Below, piece by piece: positions 1-12,552 of a DNA stretch of 64,000 nt (position 1 is its first letter; each line of letters starts with the position of its first letter). Source of the DNA: Canna indica (taxonomy: Eukaryota; Streptophyta; Magnoliopsida; Zingiberales; Cannaceae). The stretch is from positions 54,673,501 to 54,737,500 of the forward strand of contig CP136898.1 of assembly GCA_034359265.1 (NCBI GenBank), in the 5' to 3' direction. A model generated the notes under the pieces. The model made no database searches, had not been told where the DNA came from, and saw only the letters and a list, made by a program, of their open reading frames with translations. A program made the translations under genes and the position numbers.

Positions 1-218
1 ATTCTTTGCATTAGTCTGTCAAAAATAACTCGATTAACAAATTCTCCCATCACAGTGAATGTTCTGGAGTCGCTTGAGACACAGATTTCTGGTCGTTTCG
101 AGCCGATACCCCGATGTTCAATCCGTAGGCTTCGTTCAAGATTCTATTCGAAAAATCTTGCAATTCTTTGCAATATAGTCTGTAAAAAATAACTCGATTA
201 ACAACTTCTCCCATCACA

Positions 219-380
219 GTGAATGTTCTGGAGTCGCTCGGGACTCAGATTGCTGGGCGATTTGAGTCGATACCCCGCTGTTCAATCAGTCGGCTTCGTT
301 CAAGATTCTATTCGAAAAATCTTGCAATTCTTTGCATTAGTTTGTCAAAAATAACTCGATTAACAACTTCTCCCATCACA
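219..380 (+). repeat. A3 monomer (ctcgggactcag subtype)
   Basis: An A-type unit with ctcgggactcag, gggcgatttgag and gcattagtttg. From the left end to about 41 kb, A3 follows a B2 unit and precedes a B1 unit, giving a B2-A3-B1 block. It disappears from the right part, where A4-like or A5 units with the gatttgag word occupy the equivalent position. Confidence 0.9.
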
Positions 381-504
381 GTGAATGTTCTGGAGTCGCT
401 CGAGACTCAGATTTCTGGTCGTTTCGAGTCGATACCCCGAAGTTCAATCCGTAGGCTTCGTTCAAGATTCTATTCGAAAAATCTTGCAATTCTTTGCAAT
501 AGTC

Positions 505-514
505 TATAAAAAAT
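505..514 (+). promoter_or_regulatory. TATA-like word specific to B1 monomers (example site)
   Basis: B1 units carry TATAAAAAAT, matching the TATAWAAR core. A units have tctgtcaaaa or tctatcaaaa and 164-bp B units have tctgtaaaaa, so the word is essentially B1-specific. A tcacagtg word follows about 33-35 bp downstream. Any promoter role is speculative; this is an AT-rich segment and the word arises from two or three substitutions. Confidence 0.25.
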
Positions 515-1028
515 AACTCGATTAACAACTTCTCCCATCACAGTGAATGTTCTGGAGTCGCTCGAGACTCAGATTGTTGGGTGTTTCGAGTCGATACCCC
601 GCTGTTCAATCAGTCGGCTTCGTTCAAGATTCTATTCAAAAAATCATGCAATTCTTTGCATTAGTCTGTCAAAAATAACTCGATTAACAACTTCTCCCAT
701 CACAGTGAATGTTCTGGAGTCGCTCGTGACTCAGATTGCTGGGCATTTCGAGTCGATACCCCGCTGTTCAATCAGTCGGCTTCGTTCAAGATTCTATTCA
801 AAAAATCTTGCAATTCTTTGCATTAGTCTATCAAAAATAACTCGATTAACAACTTCTCCCATCACAGTGAATGTTCTGGAGTCGCTCGAGACTCAGATTT
901 CTGGTCGTTTCGAGTCGATACCCCGAAGATAAATCCGTAGGCTTCGTTCAAGATTCTATTCGAAAAATCTTGCAATTCTTTGCAATAGTCTATAAAAAAT
1001 AACTCGATTAACAACTTCTCCCATCACA

Positions 1029-1190
1029 GTGAATGTTCTGGAGTCGCTCGAGACTCAGATTGTTGGGCGTTTCGAGTCGATACCCCGCTGTTCAATCAGT
1101 CGGCTTCGTTCAAGATTCTATTCAAAAAATCTTGCAATTCTTTGCATTAGTCTGTCAAAAATAACTCGATTAACAACTTCTCCCATCACA
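1029..1190 (+). repeat. A1 monomer (gattgttggg subtype)
   Basis: An A-type unit with gattgttggg in place of gattgctggg, and usually ttcaaaaaatc. A1 typically follows a B1 unit and opens a run of A monomers, so it marks the first slot of many HOR units. A derivative with gggtgtttcg is confined to roughly 0.5-8.9 kb. A derivative with gttgggcgatttg is confined to the right end, from about 51.4 kb. Confidence 0.9.
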
Positions 1191-1838
1191 GTGAATGTTC
1201 TGGAGTCGCTCGTGACTCAGATTGCTGGGCATTTCGAGTCGATACCCCGCTGTTCAATCAGTCGGCTTCGTTCAAGATTCTATTCAAAAAATCTTGCAAT
1301 TCTTTGCATTAGTCTGTCAAAAATAACTCGATTAACAACTTCTCCCATCACAGTGAATGTTCTGGAGTCGCTCGTGACTCAGATTGCTGGGCATTTCGAG
1401 TCGATACCCCGCTGTTCAATCAGTCGGCTTCGTTCAAGATTCTATTCAAAAAATCTTGCAATTCTTTGCATTAGTCTGTCAAAAATAACTCGATTAACAA
1501 CTTCTCCCATCACAGTGAATGTTCTGGAGTCGCTCGTGACTCAGATTGCTGGGCATTTCGAGTCGATTCCCCGCTGTTCAATCAGTCGGCTTCGTTCAAG
1601 ATTCTATTCGAAAAATCTTGCAATTCTTTGCATTAGTCTATCAAAAATAACTCGATTAACAACTTCTCCCATCACAGTGAATGTTCTGGAGTCGCTCGTG
1701 ACTCAGATTGCTGGGCATTTCGAGTCGATACCCCGCTGTTCAATTAGTCGGCTTCGTTCAAGATTCTATTCGAAAAATCTTGCAATTCTTTGCATTAGTC
1801 TATCAAAAATAACTCGATTAACAACTTCTCCCATCACA
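1191..1838 (+). repeat. Run of four consecutive A2 monomers
   Basis: Four 162-bp units in a row carry ctcgtgactcag and gggcatttcg, the A2 signature. The G-to-A change in gggcatttcg and the A-to-T change in ctcgtgac are linked in nearly every copy. Such runs occur in the left part of the array and again near 31.2-31.7 kb; elsewhere A2 sits singly between A1 and B. Runs of one subtype suggest recent single-monomer expansion by unequal exchange. Confidence 0.9.
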
Positions 1839-2652
1839 GTGAATGTTCTGGAGTCGCTCGAGACTCAGATTTCTGGTCGTTTCGAGTCGATACCCCGAAG
1901 TTCAATCCGTAGGTTTCGTTCAAGATTCTATTTGAAAAATCTTGCAATTCTTTGCAATATAGTCTGTAAAAAATAACTCGATTAACAACTTATCCCATCA
2001 CAGTGAATGTTCTGGAGTCGCTCGAGACTCAGATTGCTGGGCGTTTCGAGTCGATACCCCGCTGTTCAATCAGTCGGCTTCGTTCAAGATTCTATTCGAA
2101 AAATCTTGCAATTCTTTGCATTAGTCTGTCAAAAATAACTCGATTAACAAATTCTCCCATCACAGTGAATGTTCTGGAGTCGCTTGAGACACAGATTTCT
2201 GGTCGTTTCGAGCCGATACCCCGATGTTCAATCCGTAGGCTTCGTTCAAGATTCTATTCGAAAAATCTTGCAATTCTTTGCAATATAGTCTGTAAAAAAT
2301 AACTCGATTAACAACTTCTCCCATCACAGTGAATGTTCTGGAGTCGCTCGGGACTCAGATTGCTGGGCGATTTGAGTCGATACCCCGCTGTTCAATCAGT
2401 CGGCTTCGTTCAAGATTCTATTCGAAAAATCTTGCAATTCTTTGCATTAGTTTGTCAAAAATAACTCGATTAACAACTTCTCCCATCACAGTGAATGTTC
2501 TGGAGTCGCTCGAGACTCAGATTTCTGGTCGTTTCGAGTCGATACCCCGAAGTTCAATCCGTAGGCTTCGTTCAAGATTCTATTCGAAAAATCTTGCAAT
2601 TCTTTGCAATAGTCTATAAAAAATAACTCGATTAACAACTTCTCCCATCACA

Positions 2653-5600
2653 GTGAATGTTCTGGAGTCGCTCGAGACTCAGATTGTTGGGTGTTTCGAG
2701 TCGATACCCCGCTGTTCAATCAGTCGGCTTCGTTCAAGATTCTATTCAAAAAATCTTGCAATTCTTTGCATTAGTCTGTCAAAAATAACTCGATTAACAA
2801 CTTCTCCCATCACAGTGAATGTTCTGGAGTCGCTCGAGACTCAGATTGTTGGGTGTTTCGAGTCGATACCCCGCTGTTCAATCAGTCGGCTTCGTTCAAG
2901 ATTCTATTCAAAAAATCTTGCAATTCTTTGCATTAGTCTGTCAAAAATAACTCGATTAACAACTTCTCCCATCACAGTGAATGTTCTGGAGTCGCTCGTG
3001 ACTCAGATTGCTGGGCATTTCGAGTCGATACCCCGCTGTTCAATCAGTCGGCTTCGTTCAAGATTCTATTCAAAAAATCTTGCAATTCTTTGCATTAGTC
3101 TATCAAAAATAACTCGATTAACAACTTCTCCCATCACAGTGAATGTTCTGGAGTCGCTCGAGACTCAGATTTCTGGTCGTTTCGAGTCGATACCCCGAAG
3201 ATCAATCCGTAGGCTTCGTTCAAGATTCTATTCGAAAAATCTTGCAATTCTTTGCAATAGTCTATAAAAAATAACTCGATTAACAACTTCTCCCATCACA
3301 GTGAATGTTCTGGAGTCGCTCGAGACTCAGATTGTTGGGCGTTTCGAGTCGATACCCCGCTGTTCAATCAGTCGGCTTCGTTCAAGATTCTATTCAAAAA
3401 ATCTTGCAATTCTTTGCATTAGTCTGTCAAAAATAACTCGATTAACAACTTCTCCCATCACAGTGATTGTTCTGGAGTCGCTCGTGACTCAGATTGCTGG
3501 GCATTTCGAGTCGATACCCCGCTGTTCAATCAGTCGGCTTCGTTCAAGATTCTATTCAAAAAATCTTGCAATTCTTTGCATTAGTCTGTCAAAAATAACT
3601 CGATTAACAACTTCTCCCATCACAGTGAATGTTCTGGAGTCGCTCGTGACTCAGATTGCTGGGCATTTCGAGTCGATACCCCGCTGTTCAATCAGTCGGC
3701 TTCGTTCAAGATTCTATTCAAAAAATCTTGCAATTCTTTGCATTAGTCTGTCAAAAATAACTCGATTAACAACTTCTCCCATCACAGTGAATGTTCTGGA
3801 GTCGCTCGTGACTCAGATTGCTGGGCATTTCGAGTCGATACCCCGCTGTTCAATCAGTCGGCTTCGTTCAAGATTCTATTCGAAAAATCTTGCAATTCTT
3901 TGCATTAGTCTATCAAAAATAACTCGATTAACAACTTCTCCCATCACAGTGAATGTTCTGGAGTCGCTCGTGACTCAGATTGCTGGGCATTTCGAGTCGA
4001 TACCCCGCTGTTCAATTAGTCGGCTTCGTTCAAGATTCTATTCGAAAAATCTTGCAATTCTTTGCATTAGTCTATCAAAAATAACTCGATTAACAACTTC
4101 TCCCATCACAGTGAATGTTCTGGAGTCGCTCGAGACTCAGATTTCTGGTCGTTTCGAGTCGATACCCCGAAGTTCAATCCGTAGGCTTCGTTCAAGATTC
4201 TATTCGAAAAATCTTGCAATTCTTTGCAATAGTCTATAAAAAATAACTCGATTAACAACTTCTCCCATCACAGTGAATGTTCTGGAGTCGCTCGAGACTC
4301 AGATTGTTGGGTGTTTCGAGTCGATACCCCGCTGTTCAATCAGTCGGCTTCGTTCAAGATTCTATTCAAAAAATCTTGCAATTCTTTGCATTAGTCTGTC
4401 AAAAATAACTCGATTAACAACTTCTCCCATCACAGTGAATGTTCTGGAGTCGCTCGAGACTCAGATTGTTGGGTGTTTCGAGTCGATACCCCGCTGTTCA
4501 ATCAGTCGGCTTCGTTCAAGATTCTATTCAAAAAATCTTGCAATTCTTTGCATTAGTCTGTCAAAAATAACTCGATTAACAACTTCTCCCATCACAGTGA
4601 ATGTTCTGGAGTCGCTCGTGACTCAGATTGCTGGGCATTTCGAGTCGATACCCCGCTGTTCAATCAGTCGGCTTCGTTCAAGATTCTATTCAAAAAATCT
4701 TGCAATTCTTTGCATTAGTCTATCAAAAATAACTCGATTAACAACTTCTCCCATCACAGTGAATGTTCTGGAGTCGCTCGAGACTCAGATTTCTGGTCGT
4801 TTCGAGTCGATACCCCGAAGATCAATCCGTAGGCTTCGTTCAAGATTCTATTCGAAAAATCTTGCAATTCTTTGCAATAGTCTATAAAAAATAACTCGAT
4901 TAACAACTTCTCCCATCACAGTGAATGTTCTGGAGTCGCTCGAGACTCAGATTGTTGGGCGTTTCGAGTCGATACCCCGCTGTTCAATCAGTCGGCTTCG
5001 TTCAAGATTCTATTCAAAAAATCTTGCAATTCTTTGCATTAGTCTGTCAAAAATAACTCGATTAACAACTTCTCCCATCACAGTGATTGTTCTGGAGTCG
5101 CTCGTGACTCAGATTGCTGGGCATTTCGAGTCGATACCCCGCTGTTCAATCAGTCGGCTTCGTTCAAGATTCTATTCAAAAAATCTTGCAATTCTTTGCA
5201 TTAGTCTGTCAAAAATAACTCGATTAACAACTTCTCCCATCACAGTGAATGTTCTGGAGTCGCTCGTGACTCAGATTGCTGGGCATTTCGAGTCGATACC
5301 CCGCTGTTCAATCAGTCGGCTTCGTTCAAGATTCTATTCAAAAAATCTTGCAATTCTTTGCATTAGTCTGTCAAAAATAACTCGATTAACAACTTCTCCC
5401 ATCACAGTGAATGTTCTGGAGTCGCTCGTGACTCAGATTGCTGGGCATTTCGAGTCGATACCCCGCTGTTCAATCAGTCGGCTTCGTTCAAGATTCTATT
5501 CGAAAAATCTTGCAATTCTTTGCATTAGTCTATCAAAAATAACTCGATTAACAACTTCTCCCATCACAGTGAATGTTCTGGAGTCGCTCGTGACTCAGAT

Positions 5601-5892
5601 TGCTGGGCATTTCGAGTCGATACCCCGCTGTTCAATTAGTCGGCTTCGTTCAAGATTCTATTCGAAAAATCTTGCAATTCTTTGCATTAGTCTATCAAAA
5701 ATAACTCGATTAACAACTTCTCCCATCACAGTGAATGTTCTGGAGTCGCTCGAGACTCAGATTTCTGGTCGTTTCGAGTCGATACCCCGAAGTTCAATCC
5801 GTAGGTTTCGTTCAAGATTCTATTCGAAAAATCTTGCAATTCTTTGCAATAGTCTATAAAAAATAACTCGATTAACAACTTCTCCCATCACA
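2653..5892 (+). repeat. Two tandem copies of a 1,620-bp 10-monomer HOR
   Basis: Units 2653-4272 and 4273-5892 share monomer order (A1, A1, A2, B1, A1, five-slot A2/B1 run) and a rare GTGATTGTTC start near 3463 and 5083. By eye they are almost identical; one difference is taggcttcg versus taggtttcg in the last B unit. A third, diverged relative starts at 5893. Confidence 0.88.
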
Positions 5893-8800
5893 GTGAATGT
5901 TCTGGAGTCGCTCGAGACTCAGATTGTTGGGTGTTTCGAGTCGATACCCCGCTGTTCAATCAGTCGGCTTCGTTCAAGATTCTATTCAAAAAATCTTGCA
6001 ATTCTTTGCATTAGTCTGTCAAAAATAACTCGATTAACAACTTCTCCCATCACAGTGAATGTTCTGGAGTCGCTCGTGACTCAGATTGCTGGGCATTTCG
6101 AGTCGATACCCCGCTGTTCAATTAGTCGGCTTCGTTCAAGATTCTATTCAAAAAATCTTGCAATTCTTTGCATTAGTCTATCAAAAATAACTCGATTAAC
6201 AACTTCTCCCATCACAGTGAATGTTCTGGAGTCGCTCGTGACTCAGATTGCTGGGCATTTCGAGTCGATACCCCGCTGTTCAATCAGTCGGCTTCGTTCA
6301 AGATTCTATTCAAAAAATCTTGCAATTCTTTGCATTAGTCTATCAAAAATAACTCGATTAACAACTTCTCCCATCACAGTGAATGTTCTGGAGTCGCTCG
6401 AGACTCAGATTTCTGGTCGTTTCGAGTCGATACCCCGAAGATCAATCCGTAGGCTTCGTTCAAGATTCTATTCGAAAAATCTTGCAATTCTTTGCAATAG
6501 TCTATAAAAAATAACTCGATTAACAACTTCTCCCATCACAGTGAATGTTCTGGAGTCGCTCGAGACTCAGATTGTTGGGCGTTTCGAGTCGATACCCCGC
6601 TGTTCAATCAGTCGGCTTCGTTCAAGATTCTATTCAAAAAATCTTGCAATTCTTTGCATTAGTCTGTCAAAAATAACTCGATTAACAACTTCTCCCATCA
6701 CAGTGAATGTTCTGGAGTCGCTCGTGACTCAGATTGCTGGGCATTTCGAGTCGATACCCCGCTGTTCAATCAGTCGGCTTCGTTCAAGATTCTATTCAAA
6801 AAATCTTGCAATTCTTTGCATTAGTCTGTCAAAAATAACTCGATTAACAACTTCTTCCATCACAGTGAATGTTCTGGAGTCGCTCGTGACTCAGATTGCT
6901 GGGCATTTCGAGTCGATACCCCGCTGTTCAATCAGTCGGCTTCGTTCACGATTCTATTCAAAAAATCATGCAATACTTTGCATTAGTCTGTCAAAAATAA
7001 CTCGATTAACAACTTCTCCCATCACAGTGAATGTTCTGGAGTCGCTCGTGACTCAGATTGCTGGGCATTTCGAGTCGATACCCCGCTGTTCAATCAGTCG
7101 GCTTCGTTCAAGATTCTATTCGAAAAATCTTGCAATTCTTTGCATTAGTCTATCAAAAATAACTCGATTAACAACTTCTCCCATCACAGTGAATGTTCTG
7201 GAGTCGCTCGAGACAAAGATTTCTGGTCGTTTCGAGTCGATACCCCGAAGTTCAATCCGTAGGTTTCGTTCAAGATTCTATTTGAAAAATCTTGCAATTC
7301 TTTGCAATATAGTCTGTAAAAAATAACTCGATTAACAACTTATCCCATCACAGTGAATGTTCTGGAGTCGCTCGAGACTCAGATTGCTGGGCGTTTCGAG
7401 TCGATACCCCGCTGTTCAATCAGTCGGCTTCGTTCAAGATTCTATTCGAAAAATCTTGCAATTCTTTGCATTAGTCTGTCAAAAATAACTCGATTAACAA
7501 CTTCTCCCATCACAGTGAATGTTCTGGAGTCGCTTGCGACACAGATTTCTGGTCGTTTCGAGCCGATACCCCGAAGTTCAATCCGTAGGCTTCGTTCAAG
7601 ATTCTATTCGAAAAATCTTGCAATTCTTTGCAATATAGTCTGTAAAAAATAACTCGATTAACAACTTCTCCCATCACAGTGAATGTTCTGGAGTCGCTCG
7701 GGACTCAGATTGCTGGGCGATTTGAGTCGATACCCCGCTGTTCAATCAGTCGGCTTCGTTCAAGATTCTATTCGAAAAATCTTGCAATTCTTTGCATTAG
7801 TTTGTCAAAAATAACTCGATTAACAACTTCTCCCATCACAGTGAATGTTCTGGAGTCGCTCGAGACTCAGATTTCTGGTCGTTTCGAGTCGATACCCCGA
7901 AGTTCAATCCGTAGGCTTCGTTCAAGATTCTATTCGAAAAATCTTGCAATTCTTTGCAATAGTCTATAAAAAATAACTCGATTAACAACTTCTCCCATCA
8001 CAGTGAATGTTCTGGAGTCGCTCGTGACTCAGATTGCTGGGCATTTCGAGTCGATACCCCGCTGTTCAATCAGTCGGCTTCGTTCAAGATTCTATTCAAA
8101 AAATCTTGCAATTCTTTGCATTAGTCTATCAAAAATAACTCGATTAACAACTTCTCCCATCACAGTGAATGTTCTGGAGTCGCTCGAGACTCAGATTTCT
8201 GGTCGTTTCGAGTCGATACCCCGAAGTTCAATCCGTAGGTTTCGTTCAAGATTCTATTTGAAAAATCTTACAATTCTTTGCAATATAGTCTGTAAAAAAT
8301 AACTCGAGTAACAACTTATCCCATCACAGTGAATGTTCTGGAGTCGCTCGAGACTCAGATTGCTGGGCGTTTCGAGTCGATACCCCGCTGTTCAATCAGT
8401 CGGCTTCGTTCAAGATTATATTCGAAAAATCTTGCAATTCTTTGCATTAGTCTGTCAAAAATAACTCGATTAACAACTTCTCCCATCACAGTGAATGTTC
8501 TGGAGTCGCTTGAGACACAGATTTCTGGTCGTTTCGAGCCGATACCCCGAAGTTCAATCCGTAGGCTTCGTTCAAGATTCTATTCGAAAAATCTTGCAAT
8601 TCTTTGCAATATAGTCTGTAAAAAATAACTCGATTAACAACTTCTCCCATTACAGTGAATGTTCTGGAGTCGCTCGGGACTCAGATTGCTGGGCGATTTG
8701 AGTCGATACCCCGCTGTTCAATCAGTCGGCTTCGTTCAAGATTCTATTCGAAAAATCTTGCAATTCTTTGCAATAGTCTATAAAAAATAACTCGATTAAC

Positions 8801-11740
8801 AACTTCTCCCATCACAGTGAATGTTCTGGAGTCGCTCGAGACTCAGATTGTTGGGTGTTTCGAGTCGATACCCCGCTGTTCAATCAGTCGGCTTCGTTCA
8901 AGATTCTATTCAAAAAATCTTGCAATTCTTTGCATTAGTCTGTCAAAAATAACTCGATTAACAACTTCTCCCATCACAGTGAATGTTCTGGAGTCGCTCG
9001 TGACTCAGATTGCTGGGCATTTCGAGTCGATACCCCGCTGTTCAATTAGTCGGCTTCGTTCAAGATTCTATTCAAAAAATCTTGCAATTCTTTGCATTAG
9101 TCTATCAAAAATAACTCGATTAACAACTTCTCCCATCACAGTGAATGTTCTGGAGTCGCTCGTGACTCAGATTGCTGGGCATTTCGAGTCGATACCCCGC
9201 TGTTCAATCAGTCGGCTTCGTTCAAGATTCTATTCAAAAAATCTTGCAATTCTTTGCATTAGTCTATCAAAAATAACTCGATTAACAACTTCTCCCATCA
9301 CAGTGAATGTTCTGGAGTCGCTCGAGACTCAGATTTCTGGTCGTTTCGAGTCGATACCCCGAAGATCAATCCGTAGGCTTCGTTCAAGATTCTATTCGAA
9401 AAATCTTGCAATTCTTTGCAATAGTCTATAAAAAATAACTCGATTAACAACTTCTCCCATCACAGTGAATGTTCTGGAGTCGCTCGAGACTCAGATTGTT
9501 GGGCGTTTCGAGTCGATACCCCGCTGTTCAATCAGTCGGCTTCGTTCAAGATTCTATTCAAAAAATCTTGCAATTCTTTGCATTAGTCTGTCAAAAATAA
9601 CTCGATTAACAACTTCTCCCATCACAGTGAATGTTCTGGAGTCGCTCGTGACTCAGATTGCTGGGCATTTCGAGTCGATACCCCGCTGTTCAATCAGTCG
9701 GCTTCGTTCAAGATTCTATTCAAAAAATCTTGCAATTCTTTGCATTAGTCTGTCAAAAATAACTCGATTAACAACTTCTTCCATCACAGTGAATGTTCTG
9801 GAGTCGCTCGTGACTCAGATTGCTGGGCATTTCGAGTCGATACCCCGCTGTTCAATCAGTCGGCTTCGTTCACGATTCTATTCAAAAAATCATGCAATAC
9901 TTTGCATTAGTCTGTCAAAAATAACTCGATTAACAACTTCTCCCATCACAGTGAATGTTCTGGAGTCGCTCGTGACTCAGATTGCTGGGCATTTCGAGTC
10001 GATACCCCGCTGTTCAATCAGTCGGCTTCGTTCAAGATTCTATTCGAAAAATCTTGCAATTCTTTGCATTAGTCTATCAAAAATAACTCGATTAACAACT
10101 TCTCCCATCACAGTGAATGTTCTGGAGTCGCTCGAGACAAAGATTTCTGGTCGTTTCGAGTCGATACCCCGAAGTTCAATCCGTAGGTTTCGTTCAAGAT
10201 TCTATTTGAAAAATCTTGCAATTCTTTGCAATATAGTCTGTAAAAAATAACTCGATTAACAACTTATCCCATCACAGTGAATGTTCTGGAGTCGCTCGAG
10301 ACTCAGATTGCTGGGCGTTTCGAGTCGATACCCCGCTGTTCAATCAGTCGGCTTCGTTCAAGATTCTATTCGAAAAATCTTGCAATTCTTTGCATTAGTC
10401 TGTCAAAAATAACTCGATTAACAACTTCTCCCATCACAGTGAATGTTCTGGAGTCGCTTGCGACACAGATTTCTGGTCGTTTCGAGCCGATACCCCGAAG
10501 TTCAATCCGTAGGCTTCGTTCAAGATTCTATTCGAAAAATCTTGCAATTCTTTGCAATATAGTCTGTAAAAAATAACTCGATTAACAACTTCTCCCATCA
10601 CAGTGAATGTTCTGGAGTCGCTCGGGACTCAGATTGCTGGGCGATTTGAGTCGATACCCCGCTGTTCAATCAGTCGGCTTCGTTCAAGATTCTATTCGAA
10701 AAATCTTGCAATTCTTTGCATTAGTTTGTCAAAAATAACTCGATTAACAACTTCTCCCATCACAGTGAATGTTCTGGAGTCGCTCGAGACTCAGATTTCT
10801 GGTCGTTTCGAGTCGATACCCCGAAGTTCAATCCGTAGGCTTCGTTCAAGATTCTATTCGAAAAATCTTGCAATTCTTTGCAATAGTCTATAAAAAATAA
10901 CTCGATTAACAACTTCTCCCATCACAGTGAATGTTCTGGAGTCGCTCGTGACTCAGATTGCTGGGCATTTCGAGTCGATACCCCGCTGTTCAATCAGTCG
11001 GCTTCGTTCAAGATTCTATTCGAAAAATCTTGCAATTCTTTGCATTAGTCTATCAAAAATAACTCGATTAACAACTTCTCCCATCACAGTGAATGTTCTG
11101 GAGTCGCTCGAGACTCAGATTTCTGGTCGTTTCGAGTCGATACCCCGAAGTTCAATCCGTAGGTTTCGTTCAAGATTCTATTTGAAAAATCTTACAATTC
11201 TTTGCAATATAGTCTGTAAAAAATAACTCGAGTAACAACTTATCCCATCACAGTGAATGTTCTGGAGTCGCTCGAGACTCAGATTGCTGGGCGTTTCGAG
11301 TCGATACCCCGCTGTTCAATCAGTCGGCTTCGTTCAAGATTATATTCGAAAAATCTTGCAATTCTTTGCATTAGTCTGTCAAAAATAACTCGATTAACAA
11401 CTTCTCCCATCACAGTGAATGTTCTGGAGTCGCTTGAGACACAGATTTCTGGTCGTTTCGAGCCGATACCCCGAAGTTCAATCCGTAGGCTTCGTTCAAG
11501 ATTCTATTCGAAAAATCTTGCAATTCTTTGCAATATAGTCTGTAAAAAATAACTCGATTAACAACTTCTCCCATTACAGTGAATGTTCTGGAGTCGCTCG
11601 GGACTCAGATTGCTGGGCGATTTGAGTCGATACCCCGCTGTTCAATCAGTCGGCTTCGTTCAAGATTCTATTCGAAAAATCTTGCAATTCTTTGCAATAG
11701 TCTATAAAAAATAACTCGATTAACAACTTCTCCCATCACA
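5893..11740 (+). repeat. Two tandem copies of a 2,924-bp 18-monomer HOR
   Basis: Units 5893-8816 and 8817-11740 share many private variants: gttcacgattc, aatcatgcaatac, gagacaaagattt, cttgcgacacag, cttacaattc, aactcgagtaac, agattatattc and cccattacag, each exactly 2,924 bp apart. One difference seen by eye is ctattcaaaaaatc near 8095 versus ctattcgaaaaatc in the second copy. The near-identity implies a recent duplication of the whole block. Alternatively the assembly may have placed one block twice. Confidence 0.9.
8655..8816 (+). repeat. A3/B1 chimeric monomer
   Basis: The first part is A3 (ctcgggactcag, gggcgatttgag, ctgttcaatcagtcggc) and the tail is B1 (gcaatagtctataaaa). Elsewhere A3 and B1 are two separate consecutive units, so one monomer length was lost by exchange within the shared segment between about offsets 80 and 115. 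The same chimera recurs at 11579, 14505, 15481, 17107, 20357 and 22145. This copy and 11579 share cccattacag. Confidence 0.85.
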
Positions 11741-12552
11741 GTGAATGTTCTGGAGTCGCTCGAGACTCAGATTGTTGGGCGTTTCGAGTCGATACCCCGC
11801 TGTTCAATCAGTCGGCTTCGTTCAAGATTCTATTCAAAAAATCTTGCAATTCTTTGCATTAGTCTGTCAAAAATAACTCGATTAACAACTTCTCCCATCA
11901 CAGTGAATGTTCTGGAGTCGCTCGTGACTCAGATTGCTGGGCATTTCGAGTCGATACCCCGCTGTTCAATCAGTCGGCTTCCTTCAAGATTCTATTCGAA
12001 AAATCTTGCAATTCTTTGCATTAGTCTGTCAAAAATAACTCGATTAACAACTTCTCCATTCACAGTGAATGTTCTGGAGTCGCTTGAGACACAGATTTCT
12101 GGTCGTTTCGAGCCGATACCCCGAAGTTCAATCCGTAGGCTTCGTTCAAGATTCTATTCGAAAAATCTTGCAATTCTTTGCAATATAGTCTGTAAAAAAT
12201 AACACGATTAACAACTTCTCCCATCACAGTGAATGTTCTGGAGTCGCTCGGGACTCAGATTGCTGGGCGATTTGAGTCGATACCCCGCTGTTCAATCAGT
12301 CGGCTTCGTTCAAGATTCTATTCGAAAAATCTTGCAATTCTTTGCATTAGTTTGTCAAAAATAACTCGATTAACAACTTCTCCCATCACAGTGAATGTTC
12401 TGGAGTCGCTCGAGACTCAGATTTCTGGTCGTTTCGAGTCGATACCCCGAAGTTCAATCCGTAGGCTTCGTTCAAGATTCTATTCGAAAAATCTTGCAAT
12501 TCTTTGCAATAGTCTATAAAAAATAACTCGATTAACAACTTCTCCCATCACA

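Larger units (their letters stand above)
1..2110 (+). repeat. HOR copy, 13 monomers (2,110 bp), repeated from 2111
   Basis: Position 1 onward matches 2111 onward, including two rare changes shared by both copies: aaattctccc in the linker and ccgatgttca in the B monomer. The match holds for about 700 bp. The second copy then carries one extra A1 (gggtgtttcg) monomer, after which the offset becomes 2,272 bp. The copies separate again at the B unit that ends the long A-run. Confidence 0.85.

Noticed and set aside
1029..1976. Long open frames of 96-315 codons in a 54-residue period, for example at 1029-1976, 31075-32022 and 3301-4239, resembling a repeat-protein gene family
   Set aside because: They start at GTG, not ATG (ATG arises only by single G-to-A changes at 31885 and 51045). 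They end at whichever B unit follows, change frame after each 164-bp unit and carry unselected stops. The openness follows from the 162-bp period being a multiple of three. No promoter, intron or domain supports a protein.
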